Part shown: piece after piece, positions 25,663-34,036 of the stretch
Numbering within the stretch: the stretch's first letter is position 1
Layout of the letters: every line of letters begins with the position of its first letter
Assembly: GCA_015689745.1 (NCBI GenBank)
Contig: WVSO01000028.1
Span: 1 to 36,614, forward strand
Source: Rhodobacterales bacterium HKCCSP123
GTDB lineage: Bacteria > Pseudomonadota > Alphaproteobacteria > Rhodobacterales > Rhodobacteraceae
Direction of reading: 5' to 3'
DNA length: 36,614 nt
Translations under genes and position numbers: made by a program
The notes under the pieces: model-generated
The model's input: the letters and a program-made list of their open reading frames with translations, nothing else
The model's database searches: none
Told to the model about the DNA's origin: nothing

Positions 25663-26649
25663 ATGAAACACACCATCATCGCAGCGGGACTGTCTGTTGT
25701 CGCGGGGGCCGCGTTCGCGCAGACGCCCGTGTTGACGGTCTACACCTATGACAGCTTCGTGCCCGACTGGGGCCCCGGCCCCGCAATCGAGGCGGCCTTC
25801 GAGGCGACATGCGGCTGTGACCTGCAATTCGTGGGCGCGGGCGACGGCGCGGCGCTGCTCGCCCGGCTGCGGCTGGAGGGGGAAAGCACCGAGGCCGATG
25901 TCGTCCTCGGGCTCGACACCAACCTGACGGCGGCGGCGCGCGAGACGGGGCTGTTCGCGCCCCACGGCATCACGCCCGAGGGGCTGACCCTGCCGGTCGC
26001 ATGGGACGACGCCGAATTCCTGCCCTTCGACTGGGGCTATTTCGCCTTCGTCCATGACGCCGCTTTGGCCAATGTGCCGGGCGATTTCGAGGCGCTGGCC
26101 GCCTCCGACGTCTCCATCGTGATCCAGGACCCGCGGTCCTCCACCCCTGGCCTTGGCCTGTTGATGTGGGTCGAAGCCGCCTATGGCGACCGCGCGGGCG
26201 AGATCTGGGAGGGGCTGGCCGACAACATCGTCACCGTCACCCCCGGCTGGTCCGAGGCCTATGGCCTGTTCCTCGAGGGGGAGGCCGACATGGTCCTGAG
26301 CTACACCACCTCGCCCGCCTATCACCTGATCGCCGAGGAGGACGCCAGCAAGACCGCCGCCGCCTTCGCCGAGGGGCATTACATGCAGGTCGAGGTGGCG
26401 GGGATGCTGGCGGGCACCGACCAGCCCGAACTGGCGCGCGCCTTTCTGTCCTTCATGCTGACCCCGGCCTTCCAGGAGGTGATCCCGACGACGAACTGGA
26501 TGTATCCCGCGGCCCTTCCGGCGTCGGCGCTGCCCGAGGGGTTCGAGACGCTGATCCAGCCGTCGCAGGCGCTGCTGCTCTCGCCCGAGGACGCCGCCGC
26601 GCGCCGTGACGCGGCATTGGCCACATGGCAAGCCGCCCTCAGCCGCTAG
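25663..26649 (+). CDS. thiB: Thiamine ABC transporter substrate-binding protein
   Basis: ThiB is the periplasmic receptor for thiamine and its phosphates. The 328-residue product has a Sec signal peptide (MKHTIIAAGLSVVAGAAFA) and begins its mature part with PVLTVYTYDSFVPDWGPGP, typical of ThiB. ADVVLGLDTNL and SYTTSPAYHL fit the ligand-cleft regions of this type I/II binding-protein group. The ribosome-binding site GGAGTGAAGG can be masked by the riboswitch platform. Its 3' end overlaps thiP by 25 bp, tying the transporter genes into one unit. Confidence 0.93.
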   Translation: MKHTIIAAGLSVVAGAAFAQTPVLTVYTYDSFVPDWGPGPAIEAAFEATCGCDLQFVGAGDGAALLARLRLEGESTEADVVLGLDTNLTAAARETGLFAPHGITPEGLTLPVAWDDAEFLPFDWGYFAFVHDAALANVPGDFEALAASDVSIVIQDPRSSTPGLGLLMWVEAAYGDRAGEIWEGLADNIVTVTPGWSEAYGLFLEGEADMVLSYTTSPAYHLIAEEDASKTAAAFAEGHYMQVEVAGMLAGTDQPELARAFLSFMLTPAFQEVIPTTNWMYPAALPASALPEGFETLIQPSQALLLSPEDAAARRDAALATWQAALSR

Positions 26650-28193
26650 GCGCGATCCACTGGACGGGCGCGGTCCTGGCCGCGCTCGTCATGGCGTCCG
26701 TGCTCGGCCCGCTCGGCGCGGTGATGCTGCGCGCCGATTGGCCGCCCGCGCTCGGCCCTGCCGACTGGGCCGCGATCCGCTTCACCCTGTTGCAGGCCGC
26801 GCTGTCGGCGCTGGTCAGCGTCACGCTTGCCATCCCGGTCGCCCGCGCGCTGGCGCGGCGTGATTTCGCGGGGCGGCGGGTGTTGGTGACGCTGATGGGC
26901 GCGCCCTTCCTTCTGCCGGTGATCGTGGCCGTTCTTGGCCTGCTGGCCGTCTTCGGGCGGGCGGGGTGGCTGAACGACCTGCTCGCCGCGCTGGGTGCGG
27001 GGCGGGTGGATGTCTACGGGCTTCAGGGGATCGTGCTGGCGCATGTGTTCCTGAACCTGCCGCTGGCCGTCCGGCTGATCCTGCAAGGCTGGCAGGCGGT
27101 GCCCTCGGAACGCATCCGGCTGGCCACCTCGCTGGGGTTTTCCACCGCCGACATGCGGCGGCAGTTCGAGCGCCCGATCCTGCGCGCGACCCTCCCCGGC
27201 GCGGCGCTGCTGATCTTCCTGATCTGCACGACAAGCTTCGCGGTCGCGCTGATCCTCGGCGGCGGGCCGGCCTCGACCACGGTGGAGCTTGCGATCTACC
27301 AGGCGTTCCGCTTTGACTTCGACCTCGGGCGCGCCGCGCTCCTGGGCCTGATCCAGGTTGCGATCTGCCTTGGCGCGGGGTCGCTCGCCTTCGGCGCGAT
27401 CCGGCGACAGGAGGTCGGCGCGGGCCTTGACCGTCCGGCGCTGCCCTGGCCGGGCGACACGGGGGCCGCGCGGGCGCTGGACGCGGTGGCGATCCTCGGC
27501 GCGGCGGCCTTCCTGCTCCTTCCGCTTCTGGCCGTGCTTCTGAAGGGCCTGCCCGCGCTCACCGGCCTGCCGCCCGTGGTGTGGGAGGCCGCGCTGCGCT
27601 CGATCGTCCTCGCGCTCGCCTCCACCGCGCTGGCCGTCGCGCTGGCGCTGCCCATCGCGCTGCTGGTGACACGGCTTCGCCGCCCGGGGCTGGTCGAAGG
27701 GCTGGCCTTTCTCACCATCGCGGTGTCGCCGCTGGTGCTCGGCACGGGCCTGTTCCTGCTGATCCGCGGCGTGACCAACCCCATCCCGCTCGCCCTGCCG
27801 GTCACAGGCCTTGTGAACGCGCTGGTCGCGCTCCCCTTTCTCCTGCGCGCGCTCGTGCCCGCCGCGGTGGAGGCCGAGGCGACCCAGGGGCGACTGGCCG
27901 AGGCGCTGGGGATGCGCGGGCTGGCCCGGCTGCGCCACGCGATCCTGCCGCGCCTGCGACGCCCTCTGGGCTTCGGCGCGGGGCTGGCGGCGGCGTTTTC
28001 CATGGGCGACCTTGGCGTCATCGCCTTGTTCTCGACGCCGGGGCAGGGGACGCTACCGCTGGAGATGTACCGGCTGATGGGCTCTTACCGCACGGATGAC
28101 GCGCAGGGGGCGGCGGTGCTGCTCATGGCGCTGACGCTGGCGCTGTTCTGGGCCTTCGACAGGGGAGGACGCCTCGATGCTGTCGCTCGATGA
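26625..28193 (+). CDS. thiP: Thiamine ABC transporter permease
   Basis: ThiP is the inner-membrane channel of the thiamine importer. The 522-residue protein carries two MetI-type permease halves in tandem (about residues 55-250 and 310-510), with about 12 membrane helices. The coupling loops that contact the ATPase are visible: ERIRLATSLGFSTADMRRQF in the first half, and GRLAEALGMRGLARLRHAIL in the second. It overlaps thiB by 25 bp and thiQ by 17 bp. Confidence 0.93.
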   Translation: MASRPQPLGAIHWTGAVLAALVMASVLGPLGAVMLRADWPPALGPADWAAIRFTLLQAALSALVSVTLAIPVARALARRDFAGRRVLVTLMGAPFLLPVIVAVLGLLAVFGRAGWLNDLLAALGAGRVDVYGLQGIVLAHVFLNLPLAVRLILQGWQAVPSERIRLATSLGFSTADMRRQFERPILRATLPGAALLIFLICTTSFAVALILGGGPASTTVELAIYQAFRFDFDLGRAALLGLIQVAICLGAGSLAFGAIRRQEVGAGLDRPALPWPGDTGAARALDAVAILGAAAFLLLPLLAVLLKGLPALTGLPPVVWEAALRSIVLALASTALAVALALPIALLVTRLRRPGLVEGLAFLTIAVSPLVLGTGLFLLIRGVTNPIPLALPVTGLVNALVALPFLLRALVPAAVEAEATQGRLAEALGMRGLARLRHAILPRLRRPLGFGAGLAAAFSMGDLGVIALFSTPGQGTLPLEMYRLMGSYRTDDAQGAAVLLMALTLALFWAFDRGGRLDAVAR

Positions 28194-28866
28194 ACTGGGC
28201 TTCACGCAGGACGGGTTCACCCTGTCGCTTTCGGGAGAGATCGCGCGCGGCGCGCGCGTGGCGCTTCTGGGCGCGTCGGGAAGCGGGAAAAGCACGCTCC
28301 TCGCGCTGATCGCGGGCTTCGAGCGGCCCGATGCGGGACGTATCCTGTGGGACGGGCAGGACATCACCGCAGCGCCCGTGGCGGCGCGGCCGGTGTCGAT
28401 CCTGTTCCAGGACGGGAACCTGTTTCCGCATCTCTCGGCCTTTGACAACGTGGCACTTGGGCTGCGGCCCGACCTGCGCCTCTCGTCCGAGGATCGCGCG
28501 CTGGTCACCGGATGCCTGTCACAGGTCGGTCTGGCCGATCACGCGGACAAGCGTCCTGCGGCGCTCTCCGGCGGGCAACAGGCGCGGGTGGCACTCGCGC
28601 GGATGTTGTTGCGCGACCGGCCTGTGGCGCTGCTCGATGAACCTTTCGCCGCGCTTGATCCCGGTCTCAAGACCGATATGCTGGCCCTTGTGCGGGAGCT
28701 GTGCGCGGCACGCGGCCTGACGCTTCTCATGGCCTGCCATGACCTGCGCGACGCCGAGCGGCTCTGTGACCGGCTCTGGCTGCTCGAGGATGGGGCGAAG
28801 GTGCTGGACGCGGGTTTGCCCGGTCTGCGGGAGGATCCGCCGGAAGCCCTGCGCCCCTGGATGTGA
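28177..28866 (+). CDS. thiQ: Thiamine ABC transporter ATP-binding protein
   Basis: ThiQ is the ATPase of the thiamine importer. The 229-residue product has Walker A GASGSGKST, the Q-loop SILFQDGNLFPHLSAFDN, the ABC signature ALSGGQQARVALARML, Walker B PVALLDEPFAALDP and the switch His in MACHDLRDAERL. The length fits ThiQ, which lacks an extra regulatory domain. It is the last gene of the operon; a REP-like palindrome and a perfect terminator follow. Confidence 0.93.
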   Translation: MLSLDELGFTQDGFTLSLSGEIARGARVALLGASGSGKSTLLALIAGFERPDAGRILWDGQDITAAPVAARPVSILFQDGNLFPHLSAFDNVALGLRPDLRLSSEDRALVTGCLSQVGLADHADKRPAALSGGQQARVALARMLLRDRPVALLDEPFAALDPGLKTDMLALVRELCAARGLTLLMACHDLRDAERLCDRLWLLEDGAKVLDAGLPGLREDPPEALRPWM

Positions 28867-28875
28867 CGGCGCGGC

Positions 28876-28893
28876 GGGTGGGCGTGCCCACCC
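28876..28893. repeat. REP-like palindrome GGGTGGGC/GCCCACCC
   Basis: GGGTGGGC-GT-GCCCACCC is a perfect 8-bp inverted repeat with a 2-base centre, 10 bp after the thiQ stop. It is related to the palindrome at 6593-6614. Confidence 0.6.
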
Positions 28894-28926
28894 CACGCCC
28901 GCGCCGGCGGACGGTGTGTGAAACGA

Positions 28927-28952
28927 AAAACGCGCCCCGTGGGGCGCGTTTT
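28927..28952. terminator. Bidirectional intrinsic terminator between thiQ and petC
   Basis: AAAACGCGCCCC (28927-28938) and GGGGCGCGTTTT (28941-28952) are perfectly complementary around GT. The A and T runs allow termination in both directions, which serves the convergent thiQ and petC genes. Confidence 0.92.
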
Positions 28953-28972
28953 CCTTTGCCTTGTCGCAGGCC

Positions 28973-29788
28973 TCACTCGGCGGGCTGCTGGCCCTTGGCG
29001 CGCGCCTTGACCGGGGCCCAGATGCGCTTGTTGGTGAGGTAGAGCAGCACCGACAGGATGCCGAGCATCAGGATGGCGGTGAAGCCCATCTGCTTGCGCG
29101 CCATCAGCGCCGGTTCCGCCGTCCAGGTCAGGAACGCAGCGACGTCCATCGCCATCTGCTCGACCGTGGCCTCGGTGCCGTCGCCGTATTCCACCGCGCC
29201 TTCCCAAAGCGGCGGGGACATGGCGATGTAGCCGCCTGCGAAGGTCTCGTTGCCGTAGAGGACCGCGCCGAATTCCTCGCGCTCGGACCCGGTGTAATGG
29301 GTCAGGAGCGAGGCGACGTATTCCGGCCCGCCGATGCCGCGGAACAGCTGGTTCAGACCAAGGCCATAGGGGCCGTGAAAGCCCGCGCGCGCCTTGGTCA
29401 TCAGGCTGAGGTCGGGCGCGTTCTCGAGGCTCGACGTCGGGAAGTTGTCGTTCGGCGTGGCCGCGCGCCAATCCTGCAGGTCCTCATCGTAGACCTCGAT
29501 GAAGTTCTGCTCGATGTAGGCGCGCACCTCTTCCTCGCTGAGACCCGGGCCGCCCTCGTCCGAGAGGGTCCGGATCGGCACGTAGCGAAGGCCGTGGCAG
29601 GCCGAACAGATCTGCGTGTAGACCTGCAGACCACGCTGCAGCTGGTTCTGGTCGAACGTGCCGAAGGGGCCTTCGAAGGAGAAGGCATAGTCTTCGACAT
29701 GACCCTCCGCGCCCGCGGCGAGCGCCGCCCCCGAGGAGAGGGCCAGCGTCGCAGCCGTGACGGTGCTGATGGCAAGTTTCCTGAGCAT
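28973..29788 (-). CDS. petC: Cytochrome c1 of the bc1 complex
   Basis: Cytochrome c1 carries electrons from the Rieske centre to soluble or membrane cytochrome c. The 271-residue precursor has a Sec signal peptide ([20 protein letters not shown], cleaved near ALAAG), the covalent heme site CSACHG (Cys61, Cys64, His65), a probable axial Met in [10 protein letters not shown] and a C-terminal anchor ([20 protein letters not shown]). ATG 29788 has AAAGGAC upstream; an in-frame GTG at 29809 would overlap petB and put a polar extension ahead of the signal peptide. It is the last gene of petABC. Confidence 0.95.
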   Translation of the reverse strand: MLRKLAISTVTAATLALSSGAALAAGAEGHVEDYAFSFEGPFGTFDQNQLQRGLQVYTQICSACHGLRYVPIRTLSDEGGPGLSEEEVRAYIEQNFIEVYDEDLQDWRAATPNDNFPTSSLENAPDLSLMTKARAGFHGPYGLGLNQLFRGIGGPEYVASLLTHYTGSEREEFGAVLYGNETFAGGYIAMSPPLWEGAVEYGDGTEATVEQMAMDVAAFLTWTAEPALMARKQMGFTAILMLGILSVLLYLTNKRIWAPVKARAKGQQPAE

Positions 29789-29805
29789 ACTCAGTGTCCT
29801 TTCTC

Positions 29806-31161
29806 TCACTCGGCGGGCGATGCTGCGGGCGACGTCGCGCCGCCGTGGCCATCACCGCCTTTGCCGTAGTGCTCGTTGAAGTCTTCCTCGATCGTGTCGG
29901 GCTGCGGCAGCGGCTTCTCGATGACGCCGAGCAGCGGCAGGATCACCAGGAAGTAGGCGAACCAGTAGGCCGACCCGATCAGGGCGATGTAGGGGTAGAT
30001 GCCTTCGGCCGGCATCGCGCCCGCCCACATCAGGACGAAGAAGTTCACGATGAAGAGCCAGAACCACCACTTGAACATCGGACGGTAGCGACCCGAGCGG
30101 ACCGACGAGGTGTCGAGCCAGGGCGCCAGCGCCATCACCAGGATCGCGCCGAACATCGCCAGAACGCCGAAGAACTTGGCGTCGATGATGCCGCCCGTCA
30201 GGAAGCTGGCCAGGATCACGACCCAGACGTCGCCGTCGAAGGCGCGCAGGATCGCGTAGAACGGCAGGAAGTACCATTCGGGCACGATGTGCGCCGGCGT
30301 CACCAGCGGGTTCGCCTCGATGTAGTTGTCGGGGTGGCCGAGGTAGTTCGGCATGAAGCCCACGATCGCGAAGAAGGCGACCAGGATCACGGCAAGCGCG
30401 AAGAGGTCCTTGATCACGAAGTAGGGCCAGAAGGGCAGGGTGTCGGCCTCGGCTTCCTTCTTCGAGGTGCGGCGCACTTCAACACCCGTGGGGTTGTTGT
30501 TGCCGGTCGTGTGGAAGGCCCAGACATGCACGATCACCAGGCCCAGGATGATGAAGGGCAGCAGGTAATGCAGCGACAGGAAGCGGTTCAGCGTGGCGTT
30601 GTCCACGGCCGGTCCGCCCAGAAGCCAGGTCTGGATCGCATCGCCCACGAAGGGGATGGCGCCGAAGAGGCCGGTGATCACGGTGGCGCCCCAGAACGAC
30701 ATCTGACCCCAGGGCAGGACGTAGCCCATGAAGGCGGTGCCCATCATCAGCAGGTAGATGAGCATGCCGATGATCCAGGTGATCTCGCGGGGGGCCTTGT
30801 AGGACCCGTAGTAGAGACCGCGGAAGATGTGAAGGTAGACAGCGATGAAGAACAGCGATGCACCGTTCTGGTGGATGTAGCGGATCGCCCATCCCCCGTT
30901 CACGTTGCGCATGATGTGCTCGACGCTGGCGAAGGCCAGGTCGACATGCGGGGTGTAGTGCATCACCAGGATGATGCCGGTGACGATCTGCAGGACGAGG
31001 CAGAACACCAGCACGATGCCCCAGATCCACATCCAGTTCAGGTTCTTGGGCGTCGGGATCATGATCGTGTCGTAGATCAGGCCGACGATCGGAAGGCGCT
31101 TCTGCAGGGATTTCTCCCAGTTCGCCTTCGGCTCGTAATGGTCGTGAGGAATGCCAGACAT
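29806..31161 (-). CDS. petB: Cytochrome b of the bc1 complex
   Basis: Cytochrome b holds the two b hemes and both quinone sites. The 451-residue protein has eight or more membrane helices and the heme-ligand histidines in [38 protein letters not shown] and the [20 protein letters not shown] helix. The Qo-site PEWY motif is present ([20 protein letters not shown]). The full-length form, not split into b6 and subunit IV, is that of proteobacterial bc1. The C-terminal tail is charged and His/Gly-rich. It lies 18 bp after petA and 17 bp before petC. Confidence 0.96.
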   Translation of the reverse strand: MSGIPHDHYEPKANWEKSLQKRLPIVGLIYDTIMIPTPKNLNWMWIWGIVLVFCLVLQIVTGIILVMHYTPHVDLAFASVEHIMRNVNGGWAIRYIHQNGASLFFIAVYLHIFRGLYYGSYKAPREITWIIGMLIYLLMMGTAFMGYVLPWGQMSFWGATVITGLFGAIPFVGDAIQTWLLGGPAVDNATLNRFLSLHYLLPFIILGLVIVHVWAFHTTGNNNPTGVEVRRTSKKEAEADTLPFWPYFVIKDLFALAVILVAFFAIVGFMPNYLGHPDNYIEANPLVTPAHIVPEWYFLPFYAILRAFDGDVWVVILASFLTGGIIDAKFFGVLAMFGAILVMALAPWLDTSSVRSGRYRPMFKWWFWLFIVNFFVLMWAGAMPAEGIYPYIALIGSAYWFAYFLVILPLLGVIEKPLPQPDTIEEDFNEHYGKGGDGHGGATSPAASPAE

Positions 31162-31179
31162 GTCGTTCGGTCCTCCGGA

Positions 31180-31755
31180 TCAGCCGAGCAGGATCGTGGT
31201 TTCGTCCACGAACTCTGCAACGGGAATGGGAAGGTTTTCGGGTGCAGGCCCGCGGCGGATTCGGCCCGCGGCGTCGTAATGCGAGCCGTGGCAGGGGCAG
31301 AACCAGCCGCCGAAGTCGCCGGCGCCATCGCCGATCGGAACGCAGCCGAGGTGCGTGCAGACGCCGACCTGGACCAGCCATTCGCCGGTGTTCTCACCCG
31401 AGAAGTCGGGCATCGAGCGGTTCTCGTCGGTCGCCGGAACGTCGCCCAGGTTCGGGTTCCGCGCGATCGGATCGACCAGGTCGTCGACGGCAACGGCGCG
31501 GGCTTCGGCGATCTCTTCCTCCGAGCGGTGACGGATGAACACCGGCTTGCCGAGGAACAGGACCGTCAGCTGGGTGCCGACGGCGACACCGCCCACGTCG
31601 ACGCGCATCTGGCTTGCGGCCTGCACGTCTGCCGAGGGGTTCATCTGGTTGATGAGCGGCCAGACGCCCGCCCCCACGGTCACGGCGCCAACACCGGCCG
31701 TGGCGTAGTACAGAAAGTCGCGGCGATCGCCGCTATGGTCTTCGGCGTGTGACAC
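31180..31755 (-). CDS. petA: Ubiquinol-cytochrome c reductase Rieske iron-sulfur protein
   Basis: The Rieske protein takes the first electron from ubiquinol at the Qo site. The 191-residue product has a twin-arginine uncleaved anchor ([20 protein letters not shown] followed by [17 protein letters not shown]) and the [2Fe-2S] motifs CTHLGC and CPCHGSHYD. It is very close to Rhodobacter PetA. GTG 31755 is chosen because the protein then begins like known PetA ([13 protein letters not shown]), with AAGGGGAGA upstream; the frame is open to 31896 but without family similarity. It is first in the operon; a TATAAC hexamer at 31864-31869 (minus strand) is a possible -10 element. Confidence 0.95.
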   Translation of the reverse strand: MSHAEDHSGDRRDFLYYATAGVGAVTVGAGVWPLINQMNPSADVQAASQMRVDVGGVAVGTQLTVLFLGKPVFIRHRSEEEIAEARAVAVDDLVDPIARNPNLGDVPATDENRSMPDFSGENTGEWLVQVGVCTHLGCVPIGDGAGDFGGWFCPCHGSHYDAAGRIRRGPAPENLPIPVAEFVDETTILLG

Positions 31756-31996
31756 GGTTTCGCGTCTCCCCTTGTTCTGGGTCCGGGGACTGCCGGACCT
31801 TGAAAACCCGAAAGGGCGAGGGATGACCCCACTCGCCCGGCTGGCTCGCTGTCTATGGGCAACGGTTATAGGCGTCCAGCGGACAAACGCGCGCATCTAG
31901 GCCGAAATGTCGCAGAAGAAACGGCTTTCATGCCTTGGCCCGCAACCATTGGCAGAAACCCCCATGAAAGGTCGCAAGCGACGCGCGAAACCGGCG

Positions 31997-32422
31997 TCAG
32001 AGCGGCCTTCGCATGACCCGATGCAGGATGCCCGAGCCGTCATCATACTCAGGTCCCTCGGCGACGAATCCCAGGGCCTCGTAGAACCCGACCACACCCA
32101 GCTGCGATTCCAGGAGCGCCTCGGCGAAGCCGGCCGCGCGGGCCTCGTCCATCGCGGCCTCCATGATCCGCCGGCCGAGACCGGTGCCACGCGCGCGCGG
32201 CATGACTGCGACGCGCCCGATCTTGGCGGTGGTCCCGCGCGCGATCAGCCGGGCGCAGCCCAGCGGGCCGATGTCATCCTCGGCCAGCAGGTGAAGGCAG
32301 GTGGAATCCTCGTCGTCCCATTCCTCGGCCTCGGGGATCTGCTGTTCGTCGATGAAGACGGCCCGCCGGACGGCGAAACAGGCCGCACGGGCGGCCTCGG
32401 TCCGGGCGGGGCCGATCTTCAT
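31997..32422 (-). CDS. GNAT family N-acetyltransferase
   Basis: The 141-residue protein is a single GNAT domain. It begins like the ElaA/YjcF-type group (AVRRAVFIDEQQIPEAEEWD), has the acetyl-CoA loop in IGRVAVMPRARGTGLGRRIM and the late motif SQLGVVGFYEALGFVAEGPEY. The acceptor substrate is unknown. The start ATGA overlaps the end of the GST gene by 4 bp, so it is translated in the same operon. It is the last gene of the minus-strand run that begins at dapF. Confidence 0.88.
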   Translation of the reverse strand: MKIGPARTEAARAACFAVRRAVFIDEQQIPEAEEWDDEDSTCLHLLAEDDIGPLGCARLIARGTTAKIGRVAVMPRARGTGLGRRIMEAAMDEARAAGFAEALLESQLGVVGFYEALGFVAEGPEYDDGSGILHRVMRRPL

Positions 32423-33024
32423 TCCGGCCGGGTTGCCTGCATGGACGGGCGGGTGGAGAAGCCTTCGAACCAGGCTGCCAGCGCCGGGCGACCCTCGCGC
32501 CAGGCCTTGTCACCGTGGCGCAGGTCGAGATAGCCGAGCGCGCAGCCCACCGCGACCTGTCCCATGTCGACCGGCCCCGCAAGGTGGCTCATCCATTGCG
32601 CCTCGATCGCGTCGAGCGCGCGGGAAACCTTGGCCCACTGGCCCTCGAGCCAGGGCTGGAAATGGATCTCGGCCGGGCGGAACCGGCTTTCATAGACGAT
32701 GGCGATGGCCGCTTCCATGATGCCGTCGGCGGTCGCCTCGAGGGTCAGCACCTCCCAGAGCCGTGCCTCCGGGTAGAGGCCCGCATCGTACTGTGCGTCG
32801 AGGAACCGCGTGATCACGCGGCTGTCGTAGACGGTCGGGCCGTTGTCGCGCACAAGCGCGGGGATCTTGCCCAGGGGGTTCGCCGTGTTGATCCGATCCT
32901 CGCCGCCGAGAGGCGAGGTCTGGACCACCTCGTAGGGAACATCCGTGATGCCGGCCTCGGCGATCATCGCGCGGACCTTGCGGACGAAGGGCGACGCGCC
33001 CGAACCCAGAAGTGTGAAGCTCAT
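32419..33024 (-). CDS. Glutathione S-transferase family protein
   Basis: The 201-residue protein has an N-terminal thioredoxin-like GST domain (FTLLGSGASPFVRKVRAMIA, with a Ser-rich active-site region, then NPLGKIPALV and VYDSRVITRFLD, the glutathione-binding parts) and a helical C-terminal domain. It resembles the YibF-like bacterial GST group. The substrate is unknown. It overlaps the upstream small membrane protein gene and the downstream acetyltransferase gene by 4 bp each. Confidence 0.88.
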   Translation of the reverse strand: MSFTLLGSGASPFVRKVRAMIAEAGITDVPYEVVQTSPLGGEDRINTANPLGKIPALVRDNGPTVYDSRVITRFLDAQYDAGLYPEARLWEVLTLEATADGIMEAAIAIVYESRFRPAEIHFQPWLEGQWAKVSRALDAIEAQWMSHLAGPVDMGQVAVGCALGYLDLRHGDKAWREGRPALAAWFEGFSTRPSMQATRPE

Positions 33025-33302
33025 GCCACGCGCCTCAGCCGAAGGCGGGCCAGGCCCGCAAGGTCGATCTCCATCCCCGGCCCGGCCGCGCCGAAGCGCA
33101 GCGCGCGCCGCCAGCGACCGGCGGCATTCACCTGCCCGGGCGCGTGGCCCACGTTCAGCCCCTCGGGCATCACGTCCATCGCCGCCTCGGCGGCGGGGTC
33201 GATCCGGCGGGGCCGGGCCCGCCGTGCGGCGGCATAGGCAAGGGCCGCGACCGCGCCATAGCGCAGCGCCGCGGCAGCGACGGGGGTGAACGGAATGGCC
33301 AA
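33021..33302 (-). CDS. Small hypothetical protein with TTG start
   Basis: This 93-residue protein begins AIPFTPVAAAALRYGAVAAL after a TTG start at 33302, which has GGGAGG six bases upstream. One short hydrophobic helix is followed by an Arg-rich stretch (ARRARPRRIDP) and MDVMPEGLNVGHAPGQVNAA. No domain is recognised. An in-frame ATG inside the gene would remove the hydrophobic part. The stop overlaps the GST start by 4 bp, which supports a real gene in the operon. Its odd start codon makes it easy to miss. Confidence 0.7.
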   Translation of the reverse strand: MAIPFTPVAAAALRYGAVAALAYAAARRARPRRIDPAAEAAMDVMPEGLNVGHAPGQVNAAGRWRRALRFGAAGPGMEIDLAGLARLRLRRVA

Positions 33303-33361
33303 GGCGCGCCTCCCATGCGGCTGGTGGTCAGCCAAGATGTAGGGGAGCGGCAGGCACTTGT

Positions 33362-33997
33362 CTATTTCCCGTCCATGTCCGGAACGCCGCCGGCCATCAT
33401 TGCCGAGAGCGTGTCCAGCTCTTGCCCGATGGGCGAATGGCGCACCATCCCGGCCGCCGCCTCGCGCGCGGTGTCGGTCTTGTTCTGGTTCAGCTTCCAG
33501 GTGCCGGCGATCTCCTGCACCTCGAGGCGAAAGGGCAGGATCTGCCGCATCATCCGGTCGAGCGTATCCCCGGGCATCTTGTCGGTGGTCCAGGGACGTT
33601 TCGGCAGAAGCCGGCCCTCGAACTGCGCCGAGACACGGTCGAGGTGGGGCCGCATCTCGGCGGGATCGCAGGGGTGCAGCACGCCGCGCAGATGGACGGC
33701 GACATAGTTCCACGTCGGCACCTGCGCCGGGTCGCCATACCAGTCGGGCGAGATGTAGCCATCGGGTCCCGTCACGGCGATGACCGCCGGGGTCGGGCCC
33801 GTCACCGCCCGCGCGATGGGGTTGGAGCGGACGAGATGCATCTCGGCCTCGGTCCCGGCGTCGTCCAGGTGAAACGGCACATGGGACAGCAGCGGGGCCG
33901 CCTCGCCATTCACGCAAAGCGTGCCGAACCCGCGGTGCCGCGCGAAGGCGAGGTTGCGGTCGCGCGGTTCCTGTCGAAAGGCGGGGTTGGGGTGCAT
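33362..33997 (-). CDS. FMN-binding negative transcriptional regulator-like protein, PaiB family
   Basis: The 211-residue protein matches the PaiB family, a flavin-reductase-like split barrel. It begins MHPNPAFRQEPRDRNLAFAR, has FGTLCVNGEAAPLLSHVPF, then ISPDWYGDPAQVPTWNYVAV (family SPxWYxxxxxVPTWNY) and ends its core with IAGTWKLNQNKTD. PaiB of Bacillus represses protease and sporulation genes; most proteobacterial members are untested. AAAGGG precedes the start. It follows mtaB after 39 bp and precedes the TTG-start gene by 59 bp. Confidence 0.9.
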   Translation of the reverse strand: MHPNPAFRQEPRDRNLAFARHRGFGTLCVNGEAAPLLSHVPFHLDDAGTEAEMHLVRSNPIARAVTGPTPAVIAVTGPDGYISPDWYGDPAQVPTWNYVAVHLRGVLHPCDPAEMRPHLDRVSAQFEGRLLPKRPWTTDKMPGDTLDRMMRQILPFRLEVQEIAGTWKLNQNKTDTAREAAAGMVRHSPIGQELDTLSAMMAGGVPDMDGK

Positions 33998-34036
33998 GGC
34001 CTGTGGCCCTTTCCGAAAACGCCCTGTCCGGCGCGC

